Source: Naematelia aurantialba (lineage: Eukaryota > Basidiomycota > Tremellomycetes > Tremellales > Naemateliaceae). From it: a DNA stretch of 64,000 bases. Positions 22,084 to 33,875 of the stretch are shown in pieces. Below the pieces are notes generated by a model. That model searched no databases and was not told where the DNA came from. It saw only the letters and a program-made list of their open reading frames with translations. The position numbers were made by a program, and so were the translations under genes. Positions within the stretch are counted from its first letter, which is position 1, and each line of letters begins with the position of its first letter. The stretch is taken from positions 248,001 to 312,000 of the forward strand of contig JAKFAO010000012.1 of the NCBI GenBank assembly GCA_021527695.1, given 5' to 3'.

Positions 22084-25000
22084 ATGAGTATCAGTCGGAT
22101 GGCGACGAGCTCTATGAGCCGCGCACGAGCAGCCGCAAGCAGACTGCAACCTTCAATCCGTGTAAGCAGGCGGTCGTGTCGCATCGTCGGCTGACCCAAT
22201 GACCCAAACTGTCCCCCGGTACATCCTCACAGTTACGCCGCGCTGCATCGAGCTACAACTCTGCTGTAGCAGGTCTTACGCCGGAACAGGAAGAGGTCAG
22301 TAGGTTTCCGGCCGTCTATCACGTCAGGGTGTGGTGTATGCGAGACGGAAGCTGACAGGGGCAGTTCCGGCAGGTCGTTTCAGGCTTCGCCGAGAGGGAG
22401 TTGGCGCCGAGGGCTGCTGAGATTGACAGGACGAACGAGATGCCCGCTGTACGCTTGACAGATCCTCTACTGAGCCCACTCCCAGAACCACAATCTTATT
22501 CCCCCTTCTTCCACACACCCCTCTCTCCGAAGACCGTCACCCAACTTGAAGGACATTGGGACCAGAGCAACCCAAGGCAATACCAAATTACCACTGGTGC
22601 ACAAAGTGCTGATGCGCGGTAGGACATGTTTCCCAAGCTGGGCGGTATGGGATTACTCGGCGTGACTGTCCCCGAGAAATATGGGGGACTCGGCCTGGGG
22701 TATCTGGAGCACACGATCGCGATGGAGGGTGAGTAGAAGGCTATTCTTTCCCCCGTTCCGCTCCTTCTCCCTTTCCCTCTTCCCTCTTCCCCTCTTCCCC
22801 GCTTCCCTGCCTGTAGAGCGTGAGTATGGACGCCAGCTGACGAATTGGACAGAACTTAGTCGGGCGTCTGCGTCCGTCGCGCTCAGTTACGGGGTGAGCC
22901 CGATGGTATCGTAATGGCGCGGTGTCGGAGTCTCAGAGCGTAGTCAGCTGATTGGCGGGTGCTAGGCACACTCAAACCTCATGGTCAACCAGCTGACTCG
23001 GTGGGGAAGTAAGTCCACCCCCGAAGACTGACATAATTGCAAATCTTTTGGCTCTGAACGCTGACTTGACGGCGCACAGCCGAAGCGCAGCTGAACAGGT
23101 ATCTCCCCAAGCTGCTCACGGGGGAGCACATTGGTTCTCTCGCGATGTCCGAGCCCAACGCGGGGTCGGATGTGGTGTCCATGCGGACTAGGGCAGAGAA
23201 GAAGGGGGACAGATGGATCCTCAATGGGTCAAAGTGCTGGTACGTCTTCTTTCTCTGTATCCTCTCCCCACGCTTTCCTCCCTCTACCCAGTCTTTCCCC
23301 TGCCCTGTCTGCGACCTGTCCTCCCCTTCTTTAACCTTCCTTTCGTGCATTATTCTGCACACCTTCAACGTCCCTCTCGGTTCGACGTAGCACGCCTTGC
23401 GACTGACATTCCATGGAGGATCACCAACGCGCCGCTCTCCTCCACGTTCCTGATCTACGCACGGACAGGCGTGGACGGCCCGCCGAGTAAGGGCCTGACG
23501 GCGTTTCTGGTGGAGCGGCAGTGGAAGGGATTCGAAGTGGGGCCGCATTTAGACAAGTTTGGGGTGAGCATCCTCCTGCTAGCGCCAGGTGTCGCCTCCG
23601 ACCAAGGTGTTGTAAGAAAGTTGGCGGGATAGTTCGGGGCTGAGACGCGACGCACGTAGATGAGGGGCAGTCCAACTGCCGAGCTGTTCTTTGATAACGT
23701 CGAGATCCCTGAAGGTCAGTCTGCTACTGCAGAGTTCACCTTCGTTGGGCGATTCGCATACTGCAAGTGCAAGTGGAGCGGATGGGTGATGCTGATGCTG
23801 ATAACGGTATGGCAGAAAACGTCTTGGGGGAAGTGGGCAAGGGCGCCAAGGTGCTCATGTCTGGCCTGGACCTTGAACGACTAGTGCTCAGCGGCGGGCC
23901 ATTAGGGTATGTCCCTCTCCTCTCTCTGTCTACCTGATTGACTGTGTTTCCCTCTCTCTTCCTGCCCCTCTCTCTTCCTATCTCTCTCTCTCTTCCTACC
24001 TCTCCCTGTATCCTCCTACCTCTCTCTCTCTTTTTACCTCTCCGTGTATCCTCCTGTCTCTCTCTCTCCATCGCCAACCAGGTACGCTCAGAATCTCTCT
24101 CCTCGTCTGCCTCACAAGCCGCCAAGTGCACCACAACGATTGCCCCGTCGCTGATTCAGTCAGGATCATGCAGGCGGCCTTGGATCTCACGCTGGAATAC
24201 ACGCACGAGCGCGAGCAGTTTGGTCGCAAGATTGGGACGTTCCAGCTCATGCAGGGGAAGCTTGCCGGTGCGCCTGCTGTCCTATGCCTCTTCTGTTCAT
24301 GTACGGGCCCGTGATACTATCAATTGCCACTTGCCACTTGCCTCTTGTCTCTTGCCTCTTGTCTCTTGTCTCTTGTCTCTTGTCTCTTGCCTCTTGTCTC
24401 TTGTCTCTTACTTCTTGCCTCTTGCCTCTTGCCGTCTGCTCTCTTGCCTCTTGCATCATGTCGCTTGCCTCTTCTTTCTTGCCTCTTGCTTCCTTTCTCT
24501 TGCTTCTTGCGTCTTGCGTCTTGCTCAAGGATGAATACTAACCCATCATCCCCCAGACATGTACACCAAACTTAGTGCGAGCCGAGCATACGTGTACGCC
24601 GTTGCACGAGCTTGTGATGCAGGTAACGTCTCACGGCAGGTCAGTCGTCCTTGAGCACAATGCCTCTTTCCCCCCTCATCCTCCCCCTGACTCTATTCCG
24701 CGGTTGATCTTCCTCTGCAGCCGCAGCCCTACTCTGGTCTTCTGAAACGATGGAGACGGGATGCTGATCCTCATACTGTCGGCTGCAGGACTGTGCAGGC
24801 GCAATTCTGTATTCCAGCGACCGGGCTGTCGAAGTAGCGATGGAAGCGCAACAGTGTCTCGGTGGCAACGGGTACATAAATGGTCAGTAGGCTCGTGCTG
24901 GCCTTGAACGTCCTCTCCTCCCCTTGAGCCTTAGCATTCGATCTTGTGTGCATGGAGCTACAGAGGTCATCCCCAATTCTTCAGGACCGGCAGTGTATGA

Positions 25001-25224
25001 ACCACCTCGGTGCTCTGAAAGGGAACTCGTCATGGAACCAACAACCCACACGACACGACTCGCACTGATAGTCCTTGCGCGTAGACTACGCAGCAGGACG
25101 GCTGTTGCGCGATTCGAGGCTGTACACTGTCGGCGCTGGGACGCAGGAAATACGACGGATGTTGATTGGCCGCGGGTTCAATGAGATGTACGATGAGGCG
25201 AGGGGCAAGGCTGTCGCGCAGTAG
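22084..25224 (+). CDS. IVD: Isovaleryl-CoA dehydrogenase, mitochondrial
   Basis: This FAD-dependent acyl-CoA dehydrogenase of leucine catabolism oxidises isovaleryl-CoA to 3-methylcrotonyl-CoA in the mitochondrial matrix. Fourteen exons encode 428 aa: 22084-22161, 22233-22295, 22365-22448, 22623-22728, 22853-22893, 22966-23008, 23080-23239, 23419-23563, 23660-23714, 23816-23906, 24164-24267, 24557-24639, 24789-24882 and 25085-25224. The Arg/Ala/Ser-rich, acid-free first 30 residues look like a transit peptide. [31 protein letters not shown] and GSKCWITNA are ACAD signatures. The catalytic base is expected at Glu279 in [10 protein letters not shown], the IVD-specific position. [10 protein letters not shown] and [13 protein letters not shown] close the domain. 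Intron 11 is filled by a heptamer array. Confidence 0.95.
24300..24530. repeat. Heptamer array TTGYCTC in IVD intron 11
   Basis: About 30 units of 7 bp, mainly TTGTCTC and TTGCCTC, decay to TTGCATC, TTGCTTC and TTGCGTC on the right. The array occupies most of the 289-nt intron 24268-24556. Confidence 0.93.
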
Positions 25225-25694
25225 TCCCAGTCACGAGTACTACTTGCAGTGCAGTCGCTCAGTCCCCCGTCGCTCAGTCCCATGTCGCTCACTTGTACCC
25301 CAGTCGCCAGGAGTGAGCGTACAGCGTACAGTGGCCCGAGTGTATAGTATGCATGTACAGCTTTCGCAACCACGGTACACACCATGTCTCTCACACCGTG
25401 GTGGGAACTAGTCACTCGAGTTCAGTTGGTGCGAACTAGACGCCCACGTTCTCGTGGGATACTAGGACCAGTTTTCATTGTGCCACCCACGCATATTGTC
25501 CCAATTGTGCGACCCTAGTCGCCAAGTAGTCACTTTGCGATACAAGCACCACTGCGACACAAGCACCACTGCGACACAAGCACCACTGCGACACAAGCAC
25601 CACTGCGATACAAGCACCACTGCGTCACTGAGTACTGCGTCACTGCGTCACTGTGCGACTCGTCTCACACTGCGTCACGGTGCAACCCGTCGTC
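25225..25694. other. Convergent gap IVD / PCT1 with 16-bp repeats
   Basis: This 470-bp 3'-3' region holds CAGTCGCTCAGTCCC-type repeats near 25250-25290 and a 16-bp tandem array (25540-25630). No gene is seen. Confidence 0.65.
25540..25630. repeat. 16-bp tandem array, ACAAGCACCACTGCGA
   Basis: Five to six near-perfect 16-bp copies differ at a single C/T position, followed by degraded CTGCGTCA units up to about 25680. Confidence 0.93.
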
Positions 25695-27690
25695 TCATTG
25701 TTCGGTAGAAGCCGCCTGGTTCCGCTTCTTCGCAGCGAGACTCCGCCGCTGTCGTCGCTCGACGGACGCGCTCGAGTCCCACTCGACGTCGGCGGCAAGT
25801 AACTCTGGATGCCCGTTTTTCTCCAGCTTCGAGTCGAAGAAGCCGTCTCGGTATCCGCGGACAATACGCTCCAGCAGGTCCGAGGTTGATATGGCCGGTG
25901 TGCGGCGGGTGGGGACGAACCGGCCTGTCCAGGTCAGTCTGAGGTCGATGCGGTAGATTCTGTGGGGTAGACGTCTGTGGGGGAGGATAGTTGGATGGAA
26001 AGATAGTTGGATGTGGAAGTCAATTTGATATGAATAACCAGGGATGAGGGATGCCTAACACGTGGATGCAATTGACTCGAACTGAGAGAAACAGAAAACT
26101 CCACTCGCCTTGGCTCTTTGCAAACGCATACACATCATCATGCGTCTTGCTCGGGTACACCAGCTCGTCGTGCGCGATATAGTCTATATCGTGTTTCTCC
26201 AGCCACGCCTGGTCGACAACCCACGGCGCATCTGGCAGCACCTCGTCCGCCCACCGGCAGTGGCGCACCGACTCGCACCGCTCGGCATGGGTCATGGCCG
26301 GCGCCGACTTGTGGTCGGCACACAGCGCGTCGGAGCACACGCCTACCAGCAGGTGGACTTTGGGGAACGACAGCTTGGCCTGGCGAAGCTGGAGTGCGTG
26401 TCTGCCAGCCTGCGTCAGTACTTGTCCGTCCGACTGTCATGCGCCGAGACGTAAGGTGGATGGCAAGGAGGGTTGATGAGGAGAGAGGGTGCAAAGCAGT
26501 AGAGAGACCTACCCGAAATGGAAGAGGTCATACACGCCATCAGCGTACACGCGGACCACCTTGCCCTCTGGAGGCGCATTGGTGCGCCACCACCTCTCGA
26601 CTCCATCTTCTGAGCCCTTGCCCTCGATCGCCCGCCGCACGAACCCCCTGATATTATCTTCCGACAGCTCGACGGGACGCGTCGTCATTTTCTGAATAAC
26701 AGGCTCCGGTTTGGGCGTGGGCGACCCCGGGGCTGACAGCGGGAGCTCCTGCGACCTGCGGGGTTCCTTGAGCGACAGACTCTTTTGCACGACCACGTCC
26801 CGTGGGCGCACGTATGGCTCGGCAACAGCAGCGGGAACCGGATCCGGCACAGGCGGGACGGGCGTATCGGCCAGAGGTACGCGGGAAGCCTTGGGCGTCG
26901 GAAGCCGCTGCGCAGCTGGCGGCGACATGCTAGTGGGAGGGTACATGTCGTCGGCCCGCAGCGCTCCGTCTGGCATGGGCGTAGGGGAAGATGTCCGCCG
27001 GACATGGTGAGCATGTTGTGCGTGCTGTGCGTGTTGCGCATGTGGCGCGTGTGGCGCGTGTTGCGTATGGGCGTGCGGGTGCTGGTGGGCCGGATGGATA
27101 GGCGTGCCGCCGATGGTCGAAGACGACTCGATGTCGCCGTCGTATCTGCGTTGAAAATGAGTCTCAGCAGGGGCTCAAGAGACCGCCAAACGCCTCACGT
27201 AGGAGAATCAAGGCCCTCGCTCTGGCTGCCTTCGCCGCTCAGCTCCTCCAGGCGACGCTGGTGCAGCCGCCGCGCAGTCAGCGGCACCCCACCAATGACA
27301 GGAGACGTGCTGCCGAGCGATCCGCCCGACCCTCCCACCCCCGGGATGGCCGGCACTGCAGCCCGTGGAGACGCAGTCACCGGTGATGTGCTAGGTATGT
27401 TGGCATGCACAGAGATGAGCGAGCCGACATCCGAGACATTATCGTTGTCTGTTCCAGGATCCAAGCCGTAGTGGGCGAAGCGAGGCCAGACACAACATAA
27501 TCGAGTAGTCGAGTATTTGATGGGAAGGAGCATCACGATCAGCGTCGTCTCTGCCGGTGGCCAACAGCAAGCACCACCACTCACCTTCTTCACTCGCATC
27601 CCGCGAACTGCCTGCTCCCCCTGTCCCGCGCCGCTCACCCTGCCGCGTGCCGCCTCGATTCCGCTTTGTCTGTGGCGCTGAGAATGCCAT
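25695..27690 (-). CDS. PCT1: Choline-phosphate cytidylyltransferase
   Basis: This rate-limiting enzyme of the Kennedy pathway makes CDP-choline from CTP and phosphocholine at nuclear or ER membranes. Exons are 27585-27690, 27199-27448, 26513-27145, 26109-26401 and 25695-25924, giving 503 aa. The catalytic core has RVYADGVYDLFHFGHALQLR, with HFGH formed across the exon 3/4 junction. HLLVGVCSD, THAERCESVRHCRWADEV and the RTPAISTSDLLERIV block follow. The N-terminal ~300 residues are disordered, with a His/Ala/Gln/Pro-rich stretch encoded at about 27000-27080. The last intron (25925-26108) begins GC rather than GT; only that junction gives the invariant family spacing KSQG-RFVPT. An alternative GT junction would insert four residues. 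The gene is divergent from SPC24. Confidence 0.92.
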
Positions 27691-27983
27691 GTCTGCTTCT
27701 TTGCGGTTGTCAAGTCAAAGAAGGGCAAAAGGTGGAGAGAGGGCGACGAAATGGACGGAATGCTAGACGTGATGCTGGAATATGGTTTCAAACGTCATGG
27801 CGAGTTAGGCGCGCAGGCCCCTGGAAGGGAAACATAAAAGGCCTGCCACTGTCATATTGGCCAAATCGTTGGTAATAGGCGCGCACAGGATACTTGGACC
27901 GTCGTCAACAAACGCGACTGTCTTTTCACCTCCTGCATAATCCATCTCTGTATCGACTCTGCTTTGCCTTGACTCTACTCGCC
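27691..27983. promoter_or_regulatory. Divergent promoter PCT1 / SPC24 with two TAGGCGCGCA boxes
   Basis: TAGGCGCGCA occurs twice in direct orientation (27806-27815 and 27876-27885), exactly 70 bp apart. GGCGCG-type boxes resemble E2F/MBF-like cell-cycle sites, which would suit a kinetochore gene. The role is inferred. Confidence 0.55.
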
Positions 27984-29342
27984 ATGTCCGCCGCAGTTGC
28001 CTCGTCGTCGCACCCGCACACGATGCTCGACTCCCCAAACAGGTCGTATGCCGACTCGAACCAGTCCCAAGAACTGCAAGAAGACCAATGGCGAGCGCTG
28101 GCGTGTGTATCTACCTCGATCGCTCGCTCCCTGTCCCTCTATTCGTAGATCCCTCTATCCCTCTGTCTCTCTATCCTCATCCGCCTCTGATACTGTTTGC
28201 ATCTTGACTGATTTTTCTCCCCTCTCGCTCTCTCCCCTGTCCGTGGAGATCAGTAGACGCTGAAACAAGGCAGAAAGATCGTGCGCGATGTCGGGCCGAA
28301 CCTGCACCCGGACGAAGAGCTCGGCGACCTCGCAGCTGCCGAACAAGCTGTGAATGCCAAAGATGCAGAGCGCGCTGAGGTGGTCGACGCATTACGGGAC
28401 GAGCTGCGCGGTGTGTCCCCCGTTCTCTTCTGCGTATAGCGTCTTCCTCGATCTCCACCTCCGATGTTGCGTTCCTGCCCACTTCCTACTTCCCGCGTCC
28501 ATCGTGACCTGCTTCCTCCCACACTTCCTAGCGGCCACAGTATCGTCCGCTCAGACGGCTCCACTCGCCTCGACCACGAGACGTGCATGCTGATGGCCTT
28601 CTTGTAGCCCTGACGAAACAATACAACCTCGCTGCGCACGCTGCGCAGAGACCGCCCACACACCCCACCACAGCAGAGCACGACTCGCAAGTCCGCGCGC
28701 TCGAGGGACAGCAGTACGCCCTCGGCAAGCAGCTGAACGAGGAACAAGCGGGCGTGAGCAAGAAGGAGGTCGAGCTCGGTCGTGTGCGGGGAGAAAAGGA
28801 CGAGGTCGGGCGTATCGAGGTCGGCGAGGAGGGATACCTGAATGGCAAGATGTGCGTGCTCTGACCGTCTAGTCTGCGCCGCGCGTCGTAGCGCCTGTAT
28901 GCGCTCTGCCTCACGCCATGCCCGACTCGGTCGCCGTCATCCTGTTCAGCCAGGTGTATAGCGATACCAGCGACAGAAGCGGTCATGGTCCGATCGACCA
29001 TGTAGAGACAAGTGCTGACAAGCGTGTGCAGTATCCGACTCAAGATGTTCGCGGAAGCTGGGTTCTCTATACGCGCAGAAGAAGGCCATCCAGCCAAGAT
29101 TCTCATTCGTATGTATTCTCCTCGTCCGCTCTGCCACCTGTCACTCTGCCACATCCCCCTTTTGCACATCCACACCAAGACGCTCGTGTAGCTGTTTCAA
29201 CCAGCTGACGATTGATGTCTCCCGTTTGTCTCGATGGCATACAGGGAACGACGCCAAGAACGACGTCCATTCATTGATCGTGGACCCGGCGCGCTCAAAA
29301 GTAAACCTTGCGAATCTCACATGGAGTCTGGCGAGCGAATGA
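27984..29342 (+). CDS. SPC24: Kinetochore NDC80-complex subunit Spc24
   Basis: This 231-aa protein has a long central coiled coil and a C-terminal globular RWD domain, as in Spc24, which with Spc25 anchors the NDC80 complex to the inner kinetochore. Exons are 27984-28106, 28257-28410, 28608-28851, 29032-29108 and 29245-29342. Heptad-rich helices run from about residue 40 to 165. The C-terminal block IIRLKMFAEAGFS, AKILIRNDAKNDVHSLIVDP and VNLANLTWSLASE is the best match to the Spc24 family. The first donor (GTATCT) is weaker than the others, so a few residues near position 41 could change. Spc24 proteins diverge strongly, so the call rests mainly on the C-terminus. Confidence 0.8.
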
Positions 29343-30054
29343 CAGTGTGTTCTCATCACGGTGTCAAGTAGTCAAGTAGTCAAGTAGTCAAGTGGTCGAG
29401 TAGTCAAGTACTCCAGTATTTCTATGTCCAGTGGCGGTATCAGCGGCAGGGCTACCGACACGAGGTGCACGTAGAAGACGGTGTGGCGGCAGTGGACTAG
29501 GATACCGGTCTGATCGATCGTGTTGCGTATAGTGGACGGGATCAGGCGTCTCCCAGGCGAGGTGTGACGGCGCTAGACGGAGGGAAATGTAGGCTAGGCC
29601 CATGTTGTATACGGCTTGTGCTGGTTCTGCGAGATGCATCGCAGAAGCCAAGCCGAGTCATAGCAGTCAAGATGCCTCGCAGCACTCCAGCTGAATCGTA
29701 GCAGTCTGGTGAATCATCAGACAAATCCAGTCCCATCGCATCCAGCACAACCACGATACATGCGTACACCGAGCCCTGTCATTATTGCGTGTGCTTTACA
29801 CGTACAACACCGCCGATCCCACCACTACCATCACACGCCACCCCCATCACAACCGCGTTCAGATCGCCCTGCCCCTCATCGCGATACCTGCTGCCTACAA
29901 CCGAGACAATGACAATGACAGTCAGCCGACGCCCGACTATATCTCTCATTACAACTCCTCAGACTCGGACTCGCGAAAGAGGAATTGCTGTCGCCCCTCT
30001 GCCACGGCCCACCCTAAAGCCACCACCCTACGACCACAGACCATACCACCTCAC
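29343..30054. other. Convergent gap SPC24 / KIC1
   Basis: This 712-bp 3'-3' region contains about six 8-bp GTCAAGTA units (29362-29412) and short ACCACTACCATCAC-type sequence near 29810-29860. No gene is seen. Confidence 0.6.
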
Positions 30055-32935
30055 TCAAGATCGCGGCCAGCGTATCCTCAGTCCGTCCAGCCCTGCACTG
30101 ATCAGCCCTGCCCCTTGCCCCAGCCAACGACAGGAGTTTGCCCTTGGCGAGTCTTGGTAGGTCAGAACTTACATCGGAGATAGAGCATATCCGCCAGAGG
30201 ACTCCGCTCCCGCAAACCGTCGCCGTCCTTGCTCGACCCGTCGCTATCGATCTTGGGCGACTCGTCCGGATCTGCAATGGTCGGTCGCCGCGAGAGCACA
30301 TGCGCAATTGACATGTTACGGATATGTGCGTGTACCGTGTCGCTCCTGTGCGTTCAGGTTCAGCCTTCACCATTGCGGTGGAGTTACAGGCAACCACAGT
30401 ATGGAACAAGATTCAGGAACAGGACAGAACGATATCGAGATGGAATATGACGGGGATAAAAGAAGACAATACAGGACCGAGCTGGGGATGCGGCACGACG
30501 GGACAGAACAAGATGGAGTTGGAGATTATAGGAAGAGATAAGGCTGGACAATGTCGCGGAGATGTCGGAAGACAGGACTGACTGCTTGATACCTCCCAAC
30601 ATATCCATAACGAGCCCATACGCCATCTCCGGATTATGCTCGCCTAGGTCTGCGAAACCCTTCCGGAGGAGGTTGATAGCTTCGAGCGTTGGCGCCTCGA
30701 GGTCTCGCGCAGCAGCCTGTATCGTCAGATCACGCTTGTACGCTCTGCTGCTCTTGACTCCTTGGCGCCTCTTGTCACGAGCCTTGTAGAATCTCTCGAA
30801 AATGACATTGAAAATGGAAGAAGAGGGGGGGTAGTGGGGGCTCAAGCGCCACCAGGCGGGGAAGCAGTAAAGAAGTTCACAACATACAAGCCCACTTACA
30901 GAATCCAAAACACCCAGCAAGACCTCCTGGACCAGCACCTGCCCAGCCTGTGCCCGCTCCGACAGCGGCGCTCCTATTCTTGGCGGACTTGGTTGTGCGA
31001 CTCTCACGCCCACACTGGTTCCCTCTAGCGCACGCCTCACTGATCCAGAGCCAATGTACTCTGTGGACAATCGCTGAGATCCCGCGGCATCGACCTTCTT
31101 TACCGGCCGCACAGTTGAGAACCTGACCATCAGTTTTTGACGTGGCAAGATTTCAACGCCAACTTACCCATCACCGACGTCTCCTTCCTTGACGACCGTT
31201 CCCCGCGCGTCGTTCCTCTGCTTCCAGGTAGAGCGCCCGGAATCCGTCGATGACCGCAGCTCCTCGTTTGGCGGAGTCCGTGGTGTCCCATCGGGCTCAG
31301 GGGTATCTATGAGAGACGACCTCTCGAGCAAAGGCAGAGAAATCTGGGAAGCCTTGAGAAGAATCAGCCAAAACGCCGCCACCTCCCGTGAATGCTCACA
31401 TTCAGCGGCACATCCTCCATCAGGCTCTCTGCTAAGCCTCGGGTTGTACCCCATCCAGACTCTCGATCGTGGCCATGGTCCCACTCGTCATCCTCGTCCT
31501 CATCGAGGTCCGCCAGGTCGAGCTGTACTTGCGTACCCTTGACCGTCCCACGGATAGTTTCATCGAAGTTCCACTCGCTGCGCATAGTGCCTCCTTCCAG
31601 CGTCATGCCGAAGCCTTGAGCCTGCTTTGTGAGCGTCTTGCTCGGCGTTGAGGACTTTGACTTTGATGGATGCCGGGTCTTCCATATCTGATATCGCTCA
31701 ACCAACTCGACTAGATGACGTGTAGATCGAGCGGCGCGTATGAATCTGTGGTTGAGTAGCTCCTTTGCTGTTGCACGCTGCGAATACAGTCAGCGAATTG
31801 ACGACTGCCGGTGACTATGAAATTATGAAGAGTGGGTTCATGCTCGCGTACTCACGTCGCTCGGATCCTTCTGTAGACATCGCTCGATGAAATCACGGAA
31901 GTCTGCACTGCCTTCGGTCGGATCGAGTCTGGGCGCCTTGGCTTTGGGGATGAGGAAGAGAACGCGCATCGGATGGTACTCGGCCAGCGGCGGTTCGCCT
32001 TTGAGCATTTCGATGGCCGTGATACCCAGGGACCAGATATCTGCACGTGCATCGTAGCCCGCCTGACGAATGACTTCAGGTGCCATCCAGAACGGTGTGC
32101 CAACAAAGGTATGTCGTTGGGATTTGTGGGACGATAGTTGCGCTGCCACTCCAAAGTCGGCTATTGATCATCAGTCGTCACGTTCCTTGGCAGGCATTAC
32201 CGCCCGTCTGCGAGGGAAGTTAGGGGGGGGAGGGGGGGGGGGGGGGAGGGGACGCACCCAGTTTGACGGCACCTGTTGCAGAGAGGAGCACGTTGGCTGC
32301 TTTGATGTCTCGATGGATCGTGCCTTCGCCATGTAGGTAGCTGAGACCGAGCAGGAGTTCTCTGCAAATGATTGCGATTTGCGCTTCGGTCATTGTGCCG
32401 GGTTTGAGCTGAACGTGAAGCGTCATAGGCGGGAGCACAGGAAACGTCACAGGATTGCAGCAGGAGGACATGTGGTCAGTATGTGCAGATTGCAAAGTGA
32501 TAGACTTGTACACACGAGGTCGAGACAACTTCCTCCCGCCAGATACTCCATGACGATCCAGAGTCTGTACCCTCTGACAAAGCTCCCATAGTACCGCGTG
32601 ACAAACTCCGAGTCACACGCGGAGAGATGTGAGATCTCCTGTTGGATCTCTGTGATGTCGTCGTCGGATGACTCGAGATCACTGACTGATCAGCAGCGCA
32701 CAGGTTGTCCAGCATCCTGGGGGAACTAGGATTGATTGAACGTACATCATTTTGATTGCCACAAGCTGATGGGTCACGTTGTGCTGCCTGTAGATTATCA
32801 GCGCTTGCCATGTGGTATACGCTCAGCGTACGCCTTCCACACTGTCCCAAAGCTGCCGGTACCGAGCTTTTCGAGGAGAGTGTAGGCGGCGGTGGGATCG
32901 ACGAGGGCCGTGGGCGTAGGACGGGTCGGCGACAT
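30055..32935 (-). CDS. KIC1: STE20-family germinal-centre kinase (Kic1/MST3-like)
   Basis: This 626-aa Ser/Thr kinase of GCK group III would act upstream of the NDR kinase in the fungal RAM/MOR polarity pathway. Eleven exons: 32832-32935, 32746-32787, 32516-32681, 32258-32408, 31856-32160, 31400-31777, 31168-31352, 30900-31122, 30593-30782, 30173-30271 and 30055-30092. The N-terminal kinase domain (about 20-275) has [17 protein letters not shown], the catalytic loop [20 protein letters not shown] and the [11 protein letters not shown] activation segment of STE20 kinases. A Ser/Thr- and Asp/Glu-rich linker follows. The C-terminus has a conserved helix [16 protein letters not shown] and the ending [13 protein letters not shown], created by joining a 38-nt last exon. 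The penultimate and last junctions are less certain than the kinase domain. Confidence 0.88.
32221..32250. repeat. G-run microsatellite in KIC1 intron 4
   Basis: A nearly pure G tract (C tract in gene sense) lies immediately downstream of the GTGCGT donor of the intron 32161-32257. Confidence 0.95.
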
Positions 32936-33284
32936 GGCGGCAAGGAGGGGGACTATAGCGTCGTAATCATTAGCACAGGCTCGTGAGGAGTGAGCCGAGG
33001 GATACGGTACGCGGTGGATTGTGGGCTCACAAGGTATTCAATCTATCAGAGAATGAGGGACTGATGACGTGCGAGGGGCGATGACGAGGACGGTATGGCC
33101 GTACTCGGCCTTGCAATACCGACTCGCTATGACGTTGTCAGACTTGTTGGGTGTGAAACGTGGAAGATGAAGGAGTGGATCATTCCAGGATATATCGAGA
33201 GTCACTGCAGAGGACTTGTCCGAGAGCGTTGTCGAATTGGATAGAGGGACGAGGCGGGTCAAAGCCTAGTACTCGGGCGGTAAG

Positions 33285-33375
33285 AAGGAAAGTGCAGGAG
33301 GGAAGGAGGAAAGTGCAAGAGGGAGGGAGGAAAGTGCACGAGGGAGGGAGGAAAGTGCACGAGGGAGGGAGGAAG
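33285..33375. repeat. 20-bp minisatellite AGGAAAGTGCACGAGGGAGG
   Basis: Four to five tandem copies with single-base changes (GCAGGAGG, GCAAGAGG, GCACGAGG), upstream of KIC1. Confidence 0.92.
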
Positions 33376-33804
33376 ACAGGCGGCAGCTCGGCCACTCACA
33401 GGCCGTCCGTGGATGCGCCTTGTGATCTTCCGGTCCTGTACTGGATTTAAGCACCGCCAATCTACAGGCAGGGACAGCAGAGGCCCAGATCACACCCTTG
33501 GCGCTTTATCTGCCGACCCTGGGGAGCAGTGGAGAGGATAGACGATAGGGGACGGGACGACGTGATGGTGTCTACTCTGCTGGACAGGTAGAGACAGGTA
33601 GACAGGTACGACGTGGTGGCGTCTACGGGCCTACGGACGGATGGGGGTAAGACGGTAGTTCGAAGCGCCGTAGCACAGATGGCGGGTAAGACGGTAGTTT
33701 GCAGGTCACGGCTGCGGCTATGGCGAGTGGAGTGGAGTGACGACCAGGGCTAGACAGTCCTGGTTGGCCGAGACATGTCCTAGCGACAGACGCCCGCCCG
33801 ACCA

Positions 33805-33875
33805 ACCTCAACCTCAACCTCAACCTCAACCCCAACCTCAACCCCAACCTCAACCCCAACCTCAACCCTACCCCG
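33805..33875. repeat. CAACCT/CAACCC hexamer array
   Basis: About eleven hexamers, CAACCT first and then alternating CAACCC and CAACCT, so that the right part is a 12-bp repeat. Confidence 0.92.
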
